From: Isoalcanivorax pacificus W11-5
GTDB lineage: Bacteria > Pseudomonadota > Gammaproteobacteria > Pseudomonadales > Alcanivoracaceae
Length of the DNA stretch: 64,000 bases
Reading direction: 5' to 3'
Assembly: GCF_000299335.2 (NCBI RefSeq)
Contig: NZ_CP004387.1
Span: 2,728,001-2,792,000 of the forward strand
Shown here: piece after piece, positions 32,781 through 42,958 of the stretch
How positions within the stretch are numbered: position 1 is the first letter of the stretch
Layout of the letters: each line of letters begins with the position of its first letter
Notes under the pieces: generated by a model
Seen by the model: the letters and a program-made list of their open reading frames with translations, nothing else
Database searches by the model: none
What the model was told of the DNA's origin: nothing
Translations under genes and position numbers: made by a program

Positions 32781-32890
32781 GAGTGCACAAAATCATGACC
32801 GACCGGTAATCAGAAGGGCTGCATTGTAGAAACCGGGGCCGGAAAGTGAACATTCATTGTGCAACAAAAGACGTCATGCACCAGGCTGGA

Positions 32891-33730
32891 TCACGCTTCG
32901 GGCAATCGAATCTCGTGGGGAGACAGGATGATCAGCCGCTGCCGGTAGAGCATGCCGATAGCCTGGCGGAACGCGTTCTTGCTCAGCCCGGTGGCCGCGC
33001 GGATGGCCTCGGGGCTGCTCTTGTCGCCCAGCGGCATGACGCCACCGGCCTGTTGCAGCCGCGCCAGCACATCCGCCGCCGCACCTTCCAGCCGTACCAC
33101 ACCAACCGGTGTCAGTGACAGGTCCAGCCGGCCGTCCTCGCGCACACGCCGCACGTAGCCGGCGACCCGTTCCCCCAGCCGCAACGGACGCGGCAGATCG
33201 CTGCTGTAGAGCAGGCCCCAGAAACGATGATTGACCACCGCCTTGAAGCCCAGCGTGGTGCGGTCTGAAATCACCAGTGTCACTTCATCGCCGGCACGCA
33301 GGTCTTCCGCTTCGTCGCGGATAAAATCATCCAGCCGGGTCGAGGCGGCCACGCGGCCGCGCGCATCGCGAAACACCATGGCCAGCACATGCTTGCCGGC
33401 TTCCGGCGGGAACCGCTGCTCGCCGTGCGGCAGCAGCAGGTCCTTGGGCATGCCCCAGTCAAGAAAGGCACCCACGGCTGACAGGCTGACCACGCGCAGC
33501 CAGCCCACCTCGCCCACCTGCGCCAGCGGCGCACGCGGTGTCGCCACCAGGCGGCCGTCGGCATCGACAAAGATGAACAGCGACAGGGTGTCGCCGACAC
33601 GGCAGTCCGCCGGCGCGTGTTGCGGCAGGATCAGGATTTCACCGTCATCGCCACCGTCCACATAGAAGCCGGCGCGGCCACGCCGCACCACGGTCAGATC
33701 GTTGAAACGCCCGGTGGCGACCGTTGTCAT
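32891..33730 (-). CDS. CvfB-like S1-domain RNA-binding protein
   Basis: The 279-residue protein matches the CvfB/YitL architecture: tandem S1-type OB folds (about 1-70, 75-135 and 140-210; for example VGAFLDWGMPKDLLLP) and a C-terminal winged helix (about 220-279, with ATGLSKNAFRQAIGMLYRQ). In Staphylococcus this family affects virulence gene expression through RNA binding; its role here is unknown. The start codon is four bases after the DUF2058 gene, implying coupling. Confidence 0.88.
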   Translation of the reverse strand: MTTVATGRFNDLTVVRRGRAGFYVDGGDDGEILILPQHAPADCRVGDTLSLFIFVDADGRLVATPRAPLAQVGEVGWLRVVSLSAVGAFLDWGMPKDLLLPHGEQRFPPEAGKHVLAMVFRDARGRVAASTRLDDFIRDEAEDLRAGDEVTLVISDRTTLGFKAVVNHRFWGLLYSSDLPRPLRLGERVAGYVRRVREDGRLDLSLTPVGVVRLEGAAADVLARLQQAGGVMPLGDKSSPEAIRAATGLSKNAFRQAIGMLYRQRLIILSPHEIRLPEA

Positions 33731-33734
33731 CGGG

Positions 33735-34268
33735 TTACCACATCAGGTCGTCAGGGATCGGATAATCCGCGTAGGGATCATCCTCGGCCGCCACGCTGCT
33801 GTCGCGGGTGTGCAATACCACCACCGCTTCCGGCAGCCGCGCCTGGATCTTCTGCGCCACCACCGCCGGCACCACCTCATAGCCGTTGTCCAGCCGCACC
33901 ACGGCAAGCTGGCCACGGGCGAGCTGGTTCACCATCGGCGGCAGCACGTAGATTTTCTGGATTTTCTTCTGGTCAGTGAACTGGTACGGCGCATCGCCCT
34001 TGGCACGGGCGACACGATGTTCGGTGACCAGTTGCCGCACCTGGGCCACCAGCGCCCGCTGCCGCGCTTCGTCCTCGCGCTGCTGGTTGAGCTGGCGCGA
34101 GCGCTCGGCCTGCTCGGCCTGCTGCTGACGCACGCGGGCGGCGGCATCCTCCACCGATTCGCCCTGCTCGCGGCGCTTGTTCTCCTGGCGTTTCTGATGG
34201 TCGGCCTGGCGCGCACGCTTCTTGTCGGCGAGCCCGGCCTTGAGCAACTGGTCCTTGAGGGAAGCCAT
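33735..34268 (-). CDS. DUF2058 family protein (YaiL-like)
   Basis: The 177-residue soluble protein has the family N-terminus MASLKDQLLKAGLADKKRA, a long charged coiled coil (about 20-90) and a compact C-terminal domain with KKIQKIYVLPPMVNQLARG. This family is nucleolin-like or translation-associated by some descriptions, but no function is established. It is co-transcribed with the CvfB-like gene. Confidence 0.88.
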   Translation of the reverse strand: MASLKDQLLKAGLADKKRARQADHQKRQENKRREQGESVEDAAARVRQQQAEQAERSRQLNQQREDEARQRALVAQVRQLVTEHRVARAKGDAPYQFTDQKKIQKIYVLPPMVNQLARGQLAVVRLDNGYEVVPAVVAQKIQARLPEAVVVLHTRDSSVAAEDDPYADYPIPDDLMW

Positions 34269-34378
34269 GGGATCTATCCAGCACTGTTTGCGATGCCGGT
34301 ATTCTGGGCGACGCGGCCGCCAAGTGCCAGCGCAACACCGCCTGCCTGCTTGCGCCGCATCCCTCCCCGGGTGAAGGG

Positions 34379-35245
34379 TCAGAGGGCCGCGAGCGCTTCT
34401 TCGGTGGGGGCGTACCAGTATGAACTGTTGACCGGTGTACTGAACTCGGTCAGGCGGTCCTGCACCTTGTCGTCGTTCATGGCGAACATGCGGCGCAGCA
34501 GGTAGTCGAGCCGCGACTGTTCACAGCAGAACGCGACGAAATAACTGCCGTGCTCCAGGGTGCCTCCGTAGGGGACGCTGCGACGCCAGATTTTCTGCGG
34601 CACACCGTCGCGGTCGACATCGGTGCGGCCCACGTGGGAATCGTTCGGCATCCGTTCTTCGTCGAACTCCACCGCGTCGGCCTTGGTGCGGCCGAAGACA
34701 TTTTCCTGTTCACTGACCGGCAGTTGCTCGAACGCTGCCAGGTTATGCACCCATTTCTGCGTCAGCACAAAACTGCCACCGGCGCCCGGCTGGCCGTCCG
34801 GCACCAGCGCCGCCAGCCTGGCCTTGTCGCCGGCCGGGTTGCCGATGCCGTCGACAAAACCGGTCAGGTCACGCAGGTCATGGTACACAAACGCGCTGAT
34901 TTCCAGTTGCTGCCGGAACGCCTGCCCCAGCGTCTGGTGTGCGGCACGGGCCACATCGAACACCGTGCTGCGGTCCACCGCCTGCACCCACACCAGCAGA
35001 TCGGCCTGGGTCTCGTTGATGCGTCCATCCAGTGAAAAGGCATCGAAATCGACATCGCCGCCCAACTGGCGCCACAGCGCCGGGCCAAATGCCAGGGTGA
35101 CCACCGCGTTGTCCCGGTACTGCGTGCGCAGCGCCAGCAGCGACTCAATCGCCTGCCTTACCGTGTCACTGTCCTGGCTGATGTACTCAAGAAAAACCTG
35201 TTCGCGAAAACGCTTGTCGAAAATCCCCGGCTGGAAGGTGCTCAC
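34379..35245 (-). CDS. DyP-type haem peroxidase
   Basis: The 288-residue protein has the DyP hallmark GFVDGIGNP (GXXDG motif with the distal Asp) and the C-terminal Arg region RRSVPYGG that binds haem and peroxide. No signal peptide is present, so it is cytoplasmic, nearest to the YfeX/B-type group. The start is a GTG with GGGGAG upstream. It lies 79 bases after the allophanate hydrolase stop, possibly as the last gene of the guanidine operon; a functional link is not obvious. Confidence 0.92.
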   Translation of the reverse strand: MSTFQPGIFDKRFREQVFLEYISQDSDTVRQAIESLLALRTQYRDNAVVTLAFGPALWRQLGGDVDFDAFSLDGRINETQADLLVWVQAVDRSTVFDVARAAHQTLGQAFRQQLEISAFVYHDLRDLTGFVDGIGNPAGDKARLAALVPDGQPGAGGSFVLTQKWVHNLAAFEQLPVSEQENVFGRTKADAVEFDEERMPNDSHVGRTDVDRDGVPQKIWRRSVPYGGTLEHGSYFVAFCCEQSRLDYLLRRMFAMNDDKVQDRLTEFSTPVNSSYWYAPTEEALAAL

Positions 35246-35324
35246 CCGTTGTGCTCCCCTGATCTGGACGGCGACAACAATAACAACGGCGGGCAGGCAT
35301 CGCCAGCCTCACGGGAGCACGCCC

Positions 35325-37103
35325 TCACAACGATGCCAGGTAACTGCGCCAGCCGCCGAAAGCGGTGATGTCGGTGGCCGTTTCCAGCCCCTGCGGTTCG
35401 CAGATAAAACCACTGACCCGGCGCCCGTCCGCCAGCGCTACCTTGCCGATGCCGAGCGGCGCCGGAATACCCGCCACAAAACTGCCCAGCGCGGCCTCCG
35501 GCACCGACCAGATTTCCACCTCGATGGCTGCACCACCGTCACTGACGCGCGCCATGCCCGGCCGCAACGGCGGGCCGCCGGCCAGCGCGTACAATCGATA
35601 GCATGGCGCTGTGTGCGTGCTTTCCAGCAGGAAGGCACCGCGCTCGGTCAATTGCGTATTGAGCGGCAGCCCGGACAGATGCGCACCACAGACCAGCAGC
35701 GGAATCCGGCCCGGCGGTGAGGGCACCGGGCCAGCCTGCCAATGGCGGCCCGTGGCACCACAGGGCAGGTCAGCCTGTGCCAGCCACTGGTGCGCCAGCG
35801 CCAGCAGATACTCATCACTGAAGGCCGGGCCGATCAGCGTGACACCAAAGGGCAGGCCGTCGTCCGTGAACGCGGCGGGCACCGCCATGGCGGCCATGTC
35901 GAGCAGGTTGACGAAATTGGTGTAATACCCCAGTTCGGTATTGCGTTGCACCGGCGCCGCCTGCACGGCATCAATGCGAAAGTGCGCGCCCGCAGACGGC
36001 ACCAGCATGACGTCGACATCGCGCATGACGCGCTGCGCCTGCGCACGCAGGCTTTGCAGGCGGTACATGGCATCAAAGGTGTCCACCGCAGACGGCAGCG
36101 CGCCGCGCTCGATGATCTCCCGCGTGACCGGCAACAGGGCATCCGGCTGTCGGGTCATCAAGGTACGGATGGCGTGGTAGCGCTCGGCCAGCCAGGGGCC
36201 GTCGTACAGCAGGCTGGCCGTTTCCGCAAACGGCGCGAAATCGATCTCTACCAGCTCGGCCCCGAGCGCTGCAAAGCGCGCCACGGTGTCGTCAAACAGC
36301 CGCGCATAATGCTGCGGCGCATCACCAAAGAAACGACGTTGTGCGGGCAAGGGCACGCCGAGGCGATAGCCGGTCAGCGGACCGGACACGGGCGGGCCGG
36401 CACGGCTGAACGGGTCCTTGCAGTCGACACCGTCCAGCACCGCCATGATGCACCGTGCGTCATCCGGGTTGAGTGCAAACAACGACGGACAGTCCAGCGA
36501 CCGGCAGGCGGGCACGATACCGTGTGTGGACCAGCGTCCGCGCGTGGGTTTGACTCCGATGAGGTTGTTGAACGCGGCGGGCACACGACCGGAACCGGCA
36601 GTGTCGGTGCCGAGCGAAAAAGTCACCTCGCCCAGGGCCACGGCCACGGCGGAACCGGCGCTGGAACCACCGCTGATATACGCGGGGTCAAACGCATTGC
36701 GGCAGGCGCCCCAGGGCGAGCGGGTGCCCACCAGTCCGGTGGCGAACTGATCCAGCGTGGTCTTGCCGAGCGGCACGGCGCCGGCCTGGATCAGCCGCGC
36801 CACCACCGTGGCACTGGTGCCGGGTGTGGAGGCAAACGCCTCGCAACCGGCGGTGGTCGGCACACCGGCCAGATCGATATTGTCCTTGATCGCAAACGGC
36901 ACGCCGTACAGCGGCAGCGTGTCCGGCGAGTGGCCGGCCAGGCGCGCCAGCAACGGTGCCAGTGCTTCATCATCGAGTACCGTGACCCAGGCGTTGTGCG
37001 CCGCGTGCGCCTGGATACGCGCCCGCAGTTGCGTCACCAGATCCGCCGGGGTCAGCACTCCGTCGCGGTAGGCGGCATGCAGTGCCGCAATCGACAGATC
37101 CAT
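35325..37103 (-). CDS. atzF: Allophanate hydrolase
   Basis: Splits allophanate into two CO2 and two NH3, the last step after carboxyguanidine deimination. The 592-residue protein has an amidase-signature domain (about 1-440) with Lys in AIKDNIDLAG, the cis-Ser in SGGSSAGSAVAVALG and nucleophilic Ser in GTDTAGSGRVPAA, followed by the smaller AtzF C-terminal domain (about 460-592). Its ATG overlaps the carboxylase stop by one base (TGATG), with GGAGG upstream, so the two are coupled. Confidence 0.95.
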   Translation of the reverse strand: MDLSIAALHAAYRDGVLTPADLVTQLRARIQAHAAHNAWVTVLDDEALAPLLARLAGHSPDTLPLYGVPFAIKDNIDLAGVPTTAGCEAFASTPGTSATVVARLIQAGAVPLGKTTLDQFATGLVGTRSPWGACRNAFDPAYISGGSSAGSAVAVALGEVTFSLGTDTAGSGRVPAAFNNLIGVKPTRGRWSTHGIVPACRSLDCPSLFALNPDDARCIMAVLDGVDCKDPFSRAGPPVSGPLTGYRLGVPLPAQRRFFGDAPQHYARLFDDTVARFAALGAELVEIDFAPFAETASLLYDGPWLAERYHAIRTLMTRQPDALLPVTREIIERGALPSAVDTFDAMYRLQSLRAQAQRVMRDVDVMLVPSAGAHFRIDAVQAAPVQRNTELGYYTNFVNLLDMAAMAVPAAFTDDGLPFGVTLIGPAFSDEYLLALAHQWLAQADLPCGATGRHWQAGPVPSPPGRIPLLVCGAHLSGLPLNTQLTERGAFLLESTHTAPCYRLYALAGGPPLRPGMARVSDGGAAIEVEIWSVPEAALGSFVAGIPAPLGIGKVALADGRRVSGFICEPQGLETATDITAFGGWRSYLASL

Positions 37104-40100
37104 CACTGCACCTCCCCGGCCAGCACCAGCATCGCCTGTCCTGGCGTCACCGACGCCCCCGGCGATACCAGCACCCGGCTGATGCGACCCGCCACCGGCG
37201 CTGTGACCGGAATTTCCATCTTCATGGATTCAATCACCGCCACCGTCTCGCCGGCGCTCACTGCTGCCCCTTCTTCGACAGTCACCTGCCAGATGCTGCC
37301 GGGCACATGACTGTTGATGGCGCGCTCTCCATCAGCCAGCACCAGCGCATCCACCGGCGCGGCCTCCGGCTCGGTGAGACTGACCACATCCTGTCCGGCC
37401 TCGGCCCAGCGCTGGCGTTCTTCCGCGAAGGCCTGGCGCTGATGTGTGCGGAAGGTGTCAATCTCTGCCGCGTTCCTGGACAGGAAGCGGTTGTAGTCAC
37501 GCAGGCTGAAGGTCTCTTCCTCGATCTTCAGCCCGGCGCGGCCGCGCGGAAAATCCTCACGCCATTGCATCAGTTCATCGTGGCTGACTTCGTAGAAGCG
37601 CAACTGGTCGAAGAAACGCAGCAGCCATGGCTGGCCTTGCCGGAATTCGGCGGTCTGCTTCCAGGTGTTCCACATCTGCACGGTGCGGCCCACAAACTGG
37701 TAGCCCCCCGGCCCTTCCATGCCGTACACGCACAGGTAGGCACCACCAATGCCGACCGCATTTTCCGGAGTCCAGGTGCGGGCCGGATTGTATTTGGTGG
37801 TCACCAGGCGATGACGCGGGTCCAGCGGCGTGGCCACCGGCGCGCCCAGGTACACATCGCCCAGGCCCATGACCAGGTAGCTGGCATCAAACACGATGCG
37901 CTTTACCGCCTCGATATCCGCCAGCCCGTTGATGCGACGAATGAATTCCAGATTGCTCGGGCACCAGGGGGCATCCTTGCGCACGGACTGCATGTACTTC
38001 TCGATGGCCAGCCGGCACTGTTCGTCATCCCACGACAATGGCAGGTGCACGATGCGCGTCGGCACCGTCATGTCGTCGATGCAGTCCAGGGCGCGCTCTG
38101 CCTCGCACAGGGCATCCAGCAGCTTTTCGCGCGGCAGGTGCAGGTTGTCGTAATTCACCTGCAGCGAGCGAATGCCCGGTGTCAGTTGCAGCACGCCCGG
38201 CAGCTGCGCCTGCTGCAGCCACTGCATCAGTGCGTGGACACGAAAACGCAGGTTCAGGTCGAGCACCTGCTCCCCGTATTCCACCAGAATGTTGTCATCA
38301 CCGGAGACACGGTAGACCACACCCACCGGGTGCACGTCCGGGCCGAGCTGGCGCAGTACCGGCGTGACCGGCCTGGCGGCCTGGATCCTCGGCGGTGTCA
38401 CTGGCGACAAGGTCTCCACCTGCTGACGTTGCAGGCGTTCCAGTTGCTCGGCGTCTTCCTGCGAGACCGGTACAAAGCGCACGGTGTCACCCGGCCGCAA
38501 CTGGCCCATTTGCCACAGATCGGCGCGGATGATCGTCACCGGGCAGACAAAACCGCCCAGGCTGGGGCCGTCCGGTCCGAGAATCACCGGCATGTCGCCG
38601 GTGAAATCCACCGCACCGATGGCGTAGGCGTTATCGTGAATATTCGACGGGTGCAGGCCGGCTTCGCCGCCGTCGGCACGCGCCCATTGCGGTGTCGGAC
38701 CGATCAGGCGCACGCCGGTGCGGCTGGAGTTGTAATGCACCTGCCAGTCCGTCCCGAGCAGCATGTCGATATCGTCCGGCGTAAAGAAATCCGGTGCGCC
38801 ATGCGGGCCGTAGATGACGCGCAGGGTCCAGTGGTGCGTCAGCGCCGGACGCAGTGCATCGGGCAGGCTGGCGCGCACCACGGCCGGGCTGTCCTGCTGG
38901 CAATGCAGGACATCACCGGGGCGCAACGCACGGCCGCCGTGGCCACCAAAACCGCCCAGCGTGAAGGTGCTGGCACTGCCCAGATAATCCGGCACGGCCA
39001 GGCCCCCGGCCACACACACATACGTGCGGCTGCCGGCACCCTGCACCGCACCGAGCGCCAGCACGCCGCCTGCCGGGACCGGCACCACTTGCCAGCAGGG
39101 CAGCGGCGCACCGTCCAGCATGGCCTGCATGTCGGCGCCGGCCAGGACGATGCTGGCCGCCTGCCGGAATTTCAGCGTCGCGCCGGTCATGGTCATTTCC
39201 AGCCCCGGCGCGCCCGGTGCGTTGCCCAGCAACGCGTTACCCAGGCGCAGCGCCATGTCGTCAAACGGACCCGACGGCGGCACGCCGATATGCCAGTAAC
39301 CGACGCGGCCCGGCCAGTCCTGCACGGTGCTCTGGGTGCCGGCCTCCAGCACTTCGATGCCACGCGCAGCGAAGCGGAAATCGTTCAGGCAGGCGGTACT
39401 TTGCCGGCCTTCGGAAAAGACCGCGTCGTCCAGTATCGCGCGCAAATAGGCAAGGTTGGTTTCCAGGCCGGCCAGCGCCGTGTCGTTCAGTGCCGCCAGC
39501 AGGGCGCGGCGGGCGCTGTCGCGGTCCGCACGATGCACGATCACTTTCGCCAGCATCGGGTCGTACAGTGCCGGCACCTCGGTGCCCGCTTCGACCCAGG
39601 TATCGCACCGCACGCCCGCCGGCCACTGCACGGCCGTCAGCCGGCCAGCGCTGGGCTGGAATCCGCGCGCGGGGTCTTCCGCGTAGACACGCACCTGGAT
39701 TGCGTGGCCCGCCGGCCGATGCACATACTGCCGCACGAAATCCCGCTCGCCGGCCGCCAGCCGGATCATCCAGCCGACCAGATCGACACCGGTGATCTCT
39801 TCGGTGACGCCGTGCTCCACCTGCAGGCGGGTATTTACTTCGAGGAAATAAAACGCCTGCTGTTGATCGTCATAGATAAATTCCACCGTGCCGGCGGAAC
39901 GGTAGCGCATGCGCTCACCCAGCCGCACCGCAGTGGTCATCATGGCGTCGCGTACCCGCACGGGCAGGTTCGGTGCCGGCGCTTCCTCCACCACTTTCTG
40001 GTTGCGGCGCTGCAACGAGCAGTCGCGCTCCCCCAGCGCCACGACGTGCCCGTCACCGTCACCGAAGATCTGCACTTCGATATGCCGGGCGCGCTGCACG

Positions 40101-40702
40101 AATTTTTCCAGGAACAGGCCGTCGTTGCTGAAATTGTTGCGGCTCAGACGCTGCACCGACGCAAACGCATCCTGCAGTTGCGCCGCATCGAAACAGCGCT
40201 GCATGCCGATGCCGCCCCCACCCGCCGTGCTCTTGAGCATCACCGGGTAACCGATACGTTCGGCCTCGCGCAGGGCAGCCTGCACATCGTCGAGCAGACC
40301 GGAGCCCGGCAGCAACGGCACGTCGCTGCTTTCCGCCAGGGCGCGCGCCGTATGCTTCAGGCCGAAGGCTTCGATCTGTTCCGGCGCCGGGCCGATAAAC
40401 ACGATACCGGCCGCTTCGCAGGCCGCAGCGAAGGTCAGGTTTTCGCTGAGGAATCCGTAGCCGGGATGAATCGCCTGGGCGCCACTGTCGCGGGCGGCGG
40501 CGATGACCTTGTCGATATTCAGGTAGGTGTCGCCGGCACCGCCTTCGCCCAGGCAGATCGCCTGGTCGGCCTGCTGCACATGCAACGAACCGGCATCGGC
40601 GCGGGAGTACAGGGCCACCGACTGGATCCCCAATTCCTTCAGGGTGCGGATGATGCGGCAGGCAATGGCGCCGCGGTTGGCAATCAGCACTTTACTGAAC
40701 AT
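37103..40702 (-). CDS. uca: Biotin-dependent urea/guanidine carboxylase
   Basis: The 1199-residue multidomain enzyme carries an N-terminal biotin carboxylase (FSKVLIANRGAIACR at the start), a central KipI/KipA-like carboxyltransferase region (about 460-1060) and a C-terminal biotinyl domain with the lysine in VIESMKMEIPV. In urea carboxylase it makes allophanate; in clusters with ykkC riboswitches and DUF1989 partners the physiological substrate is guanidine, giving carboxyguanidine. The context here (riboswitch, two deiminase subunits, AtzF) makes guanidine the best inference. The ATG at 40702 is chosen over a GTG two codons earlier. Confidence 0.94.
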   Translation of the reverse strand: MFSKVLIANRGAIACRIIRTLKELGIQSVALYSRADAGSLHVQQADQAICLGEGGAGDTYLNIDKVIAAARDSGAQAIHPGYGFLSENLTFAAACEAAGIVFIGPAPEQIEAFGLKHTARALAESSDVPLLPGSGLLDDVQAALREAERIGYPVMLKSTAGGGGIGMQRCFDAAQLQDAFASVQRLSRNNFSNDGLFLEKFVQRARHIEVQIFGDGDGHVVALGERDCSLQRRNQKVVEEAPAPNLPVRVRDAMMTTAVRLGERMRYRSAGTVEFIYDDQQQAFYFLEVNTRLQVEHGVTEEITGVDLVGWMIRLAAGERDFVRQYVHRPAGHAIQVRVYAEDPARGFQPSAGRLTAVQWPAGVRCDTWVEAGTEVPALYDPMLAKVIVHRADRDSARRALLAALNDTALAGLETNLAYLRAILDDAVFSEGRQSTACLNDFRFAARGIEVLEAGTQSTVQDWPGRVGYWHIGVPPSGPFDDMALRLGNALLGNAPGAPGLEMTMTGATLKFRQAASIVLAGADMQAMLDGAPLPCWQVVPVPAGGVLALGAVQGAGSRTYVCVAGGLAVPDYLGSASTFTLGGFGGHGGRALRPGDVLHCQQDSPAVVRASLPDALRPALTHHWTLRVIYGPHGAPDFFTPDDIDMLLGTDWQVHYNSSRTGVRLIGPTPQWARADGGEAGLHPSNIHDNAYAIGAVDFTGDMPVILGPDGPSLGGFVCPVTIIRADLWQMGQLRPGDTVRFVPVSQEDAEQLERLQRQQVETLSPVTPPRIQAARPVTPVLRQLGPDVHPVGVVYRVSGDDNILVEYGEQVLDLNLRFRVHALMQWLQQAQLPGVLQLTPGIRSLQVNYDNLHLPREKLLDALCEAERALDCIDDMTVPTRIVHLPLSWDDEQCRLAIEKYMQSVRKDAPWCPSNLEFIRRINGLADIEAVKRIVFDASYLVMGLGDVYLGAPVATPLDPRHRLVTTKYNPARTWTPENAVGIGGAYLCVYGMEGPGGYQFVGRTVQMWNTWKQTAEFRQGQPWLLRFFDQLRFYEVSHDELMQWREDFPRGRAGLKIEEETFSLRDYNRFLSRNAAEIDTFRTHQRQAFAEERQRWAEAGQDVVSLTEPEAAPVDALVLADGERAINSHVPGSIWQVTVEEGAAVSAGETVAVIESMKMEIPVTAPVAGRISRVLVSPGASVTPGQAMLVLAGEVQ

Positions 40703-40782
40703 GGTCACTGTTCCGTGACGGGCGCAGGTCGTCCTGCGGTGGTTCCGGCACGCCGGGCCGTCCCGGCGGCGTTGATGGTGTG

Positions 40783-41427
40783 TTACTCCGCCGCCCAGAC
40801 CAGCATTTCAATCGGCGTCGGGTTGTAGGCGTTGCAGGGGTTGTTCAGTTGCGGGCAGTTGGACACCAGCACCAGCACATCCATCAGCGCGCGCAACTCG
40901 ACGTATTTGCCGGCGCCACTGATGCCATCGGCAAAGGTCAGGCCGCCGTCCGGCGTCACCGGCACGTTCATGAAGAAGTTGATGTTGTGGGTGATGTCGC
41001 GCTTGCCCAGGCCGTATTGCGGATGCTCGCTCACGGCCAGCAGGTAGCTGTCGCGGCAGGCGTGCATGCCTTTCTTTTCCCGCGCGTAGCGCACCGTGTT
41101 GCTCTCGGTGGCGCAGGCGCCGCCGAGCGTGTCGTGGCGGCCGCAGGTGTCGGCGATGATCTCCAGCATCGGGTTGGCCTGGGACGACATCAGGCGTGTG
41201 CCGGCGCTCAGGTAGAGGCTCTTTTGGGCCTGGAGGGTGTTCATGGCGCTGTAGTGCTCGGCCGGGTCCCGGGCATTGAAGAACAGCGTGTCCGCCGCCT
41301 GATTGCCTTCCAGGTCATGAATGCGCAGCACTTCGCCGCTTTTCACTTCATACAGCCAGTAATCGCCGGCACCCACCACTTCACGGTAACGGGCCTGTGC
41401 CGGGTCGCGATGACTTTCACGCAGCAT
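40783..41427 (-). CDS. Carboxyguanidine deiminase subunit (DUF1989, urea amidolyase-associated)
   Basis: One of two related DUF1989 proteins in this operon, 214 residues. It has the motif [18 protein letters not shown], and CRDSYL, which supply the Cys-His metal-site type residues, and ends with the conserved [17 protein letters not shown]. Together with the next gene it corresponds to the CgdA/CgdB pair that converts carboxyguanidine to allophanate and ammonia; I cannot say which is A or B. Start ATG overlaps the preceding stop (TGATG) with GGAGG upstream. Confidence 0.88.
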   Translation of the reverse strand: MLRESHRDPAQARYREVVGAGDYWLYEVKSGEVLRIHDLEGNQAADTLFFNARDPAEHYSAMNTLQAQKSLYLSAGTRLMSSQANPMLEIIADTCGRHDTLGGACATESNTVRYAREKKGMHACRDSYLLAVSEHPQYGLGKRDITHNINFFMNVPVTPDGGLTFADGISGAGKYVELRALMDVLVLVSNCPQLNNPCNAYNPTPIEMLVWAAE

Positions 41428-42149
41428 CAGTGGTGTCCTCCGCAGCATTGGCCCGCGTACAGGGCCGTGTTGATCAGGCCACGGCGGTTTTCGTCACTGC
41501 CGGGTTCCGCCAGCGGCGGTACGCCCTGCAGTAATTCGAAACGCACCGGGCTGGCCGGATAGGCCGGTGACAGGTCCAGGGGGTGCGGGCAGGTGTGCAG
41601 GATCACCAGGGTGTCCATGTCAAAGCGCAGCGAGATCGTCTCGCCGGCTTTCGAAGCGCCGGCGATGTGCGTCAGGTGTCCGTCCACGTCCGGCACCACC
41701 TTGCTGAACAGGTTCAGGTTGGCCACGATGTCGCGCCGGTCCAGCCCGTATTTGGCCAGTTCGATCAGAAAACCGTCGCGGCCGTTGCGGTGCATGCCGT
41801 TGCGGGCCGTCTGGTAATCCAGTGCGCCCCAGCGTTCGGCCACGGTCTGCCTGTCGCAGGTCCCGCAGACGCTGTCGTGCCAGCCGAGACTGTCCTCGAC
41901 GATGGTGCAAAAGATCCGCCCCATGTCGGAATACAGCGCATGCCCTTTGCTCAGCAGGAAGGTGTGCTGGCATTTGAGCGTGTCGGGAATGTTCAGACGC
42001 TCCAGCAGGTTGTAGGGGTTGAACAGCAGCATGCCCACATTCGCGCCGCCGTGGACATCCGTCAGGCGCAGTGTATGGCCACGCCCCACTTGCAGGGACC
42101 AGTGGCACCCGGCGCCGAGGGTATCCTGATCCAGTATTGTCTCGCTCAT
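41427..42149 (-). CDS. Carboxyguanidine deiminase subunit (DUF1989, urea amidolyase-associated)
   Basis: The 240-residue partner of the preceding DUF1989 protein. It shows [44 protein letters not shown] and [18 protein letters not shown], matching the other urea amidolyase-associated subunit. The Cys-rich C-terminus ends CCGGHH, which could bind metal. It lies between the ABC ATPase and the second subunit, with TGATG overlaps on both sides. Confidence 0.88.
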   Translation of the reverse strand: MSETILDQDTLGAGCHWSLQVGRGHTLRLTDVHGGANVGMLLFNPYNLLERLNIPDTLKCQHTFLLSKGHALYSDMGRIFCTIVEDSLGWHDSVCGTCDRQTVAERWGALDYQTARNGMHRNGRDGFLIELAKYGLDRRDIVANLNLFSKVVPDVDGHLTHIAGASKAGETISLRFDMDTLVILHTCPHPLDLSPAYPASPVRFELLQGVPPLAEPGSDENRRGLINTALYAGQCCGGHH

Positions 42150-42958
42150 CACACAGCTCCCCTGGCGGTGGCATTTTCAGACAGGAACTGGCCGGTGGCG
42201 TGCACCGAGCGGGTGACGTCTGACAGCGTCCCGGCATCGCGCCGGCCGATCGGCAGATCAAAGGTGATGGTGGCGCCGTAGGCGCCGGGCACCTGCGGGT
42301 CCAGGCGCACCTTGTCGAACACCAGCAGGCGCGTGCCGAGGGAAAAACCTTCTTTCAGGTCGTGCGTCACCATGAACACGGTGAGGCGGTTTTCTTTCCA
42401 CAAGCGCAGCACCAGTTCGTGCATGTCGGCACGAATGCCGGGGTCAAGCGCTCCAAAGGGTTCATCCAGCAACAGCACGCGCGGTTTCATGATCAGCGCC
42501 TGGGCAATGGCCAGCCGTTGCTGCATGCCGCCCGACAAGGCGCTGGGGTACTTGTCCAGCGCGTCTTGCAGGCCGACCTGCGTGAGCATGTCCTCGGCTG
42601 CCGTACGGATCGCCTTGCGCCGCGCGCCCCAGGTGCGTCCCAGGAAACGGCTCTGCTGCAGTTCCGGGCCGAGCATCACGTTGTGCAGCACAGACAAGTG
42701 CGGAAACACCGAGTAGCGCTGGAAGACGATGCCCCGCTCCTGCCCTGGCTCGCGCGGCATCGGCCTGCCATCCATCAGCAGTTCGCCACTGCTCGGCTGT
42801 TCGTCACCGAGCAGCATGCGCAGGAAGGTGGTCTTGCCGCAGCCGGAGGTGCCGACCAGTGTGCAGAATTCGCCCTCTTCCACGTTCAGGTTGAGTTTTT
42901 CCAGCACCACGGTGTCGCCGTAGCGTTTCCAGAGTTGGCGTACTTCGATCAGGCTCAT
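42149..42958 (-). CDS. ABC transporter ATP-binding protein (guanidine uptake)
   Basis: The 269-residue ATPase has Walker A GTSGCGKTT, Q-loop region QRYSVFPHLS, signature LSGGMQQRLAIAQAL and Walker B VLLLDEPFGALD, followed by the H-loop MVTHDLKE. It belongs to the nitrate/sulfonate/taurine subfamily. The ATG at 42958 overlaps the permease stop (ATGA). Together with the permease and the binding protein at 46793 it forms the uptake system, probably for guanidine; the substrate is inferred from context. Confidence 0.93.
   Translation of the reverse strand: MSLIEVRQLWKRYGDTVVLEKLNLNVEEGEFCTLVGTSGCGKTTFLRMLLGDEQPSSGELLMDGRPMPREPGQERGIVFQRYSVFPHLSVLHNVMLGPELQQSRFLGRTWGARRKAIRTAAEDMLTQVGLQDALDKYPSALSGGMQQRLAIAQALIMKPRVLLLDEPFGALDPGIRADMHELVLRLWKENRLTVFMVTHDLKEGFSLGTRLLVFDKVRLDPQVPGAYGATITFDLPIGRRDAGTLSDVTRSVHATGQFLSENATARGAV

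Noticed and set aside
37082-40828. A 1248-codon open frame on the plus strand opposite the carboxylase gene
   Set aside because: Same antisense artefact; the minus-strand carboxylase has biotin and carboxylase motifs throughout.
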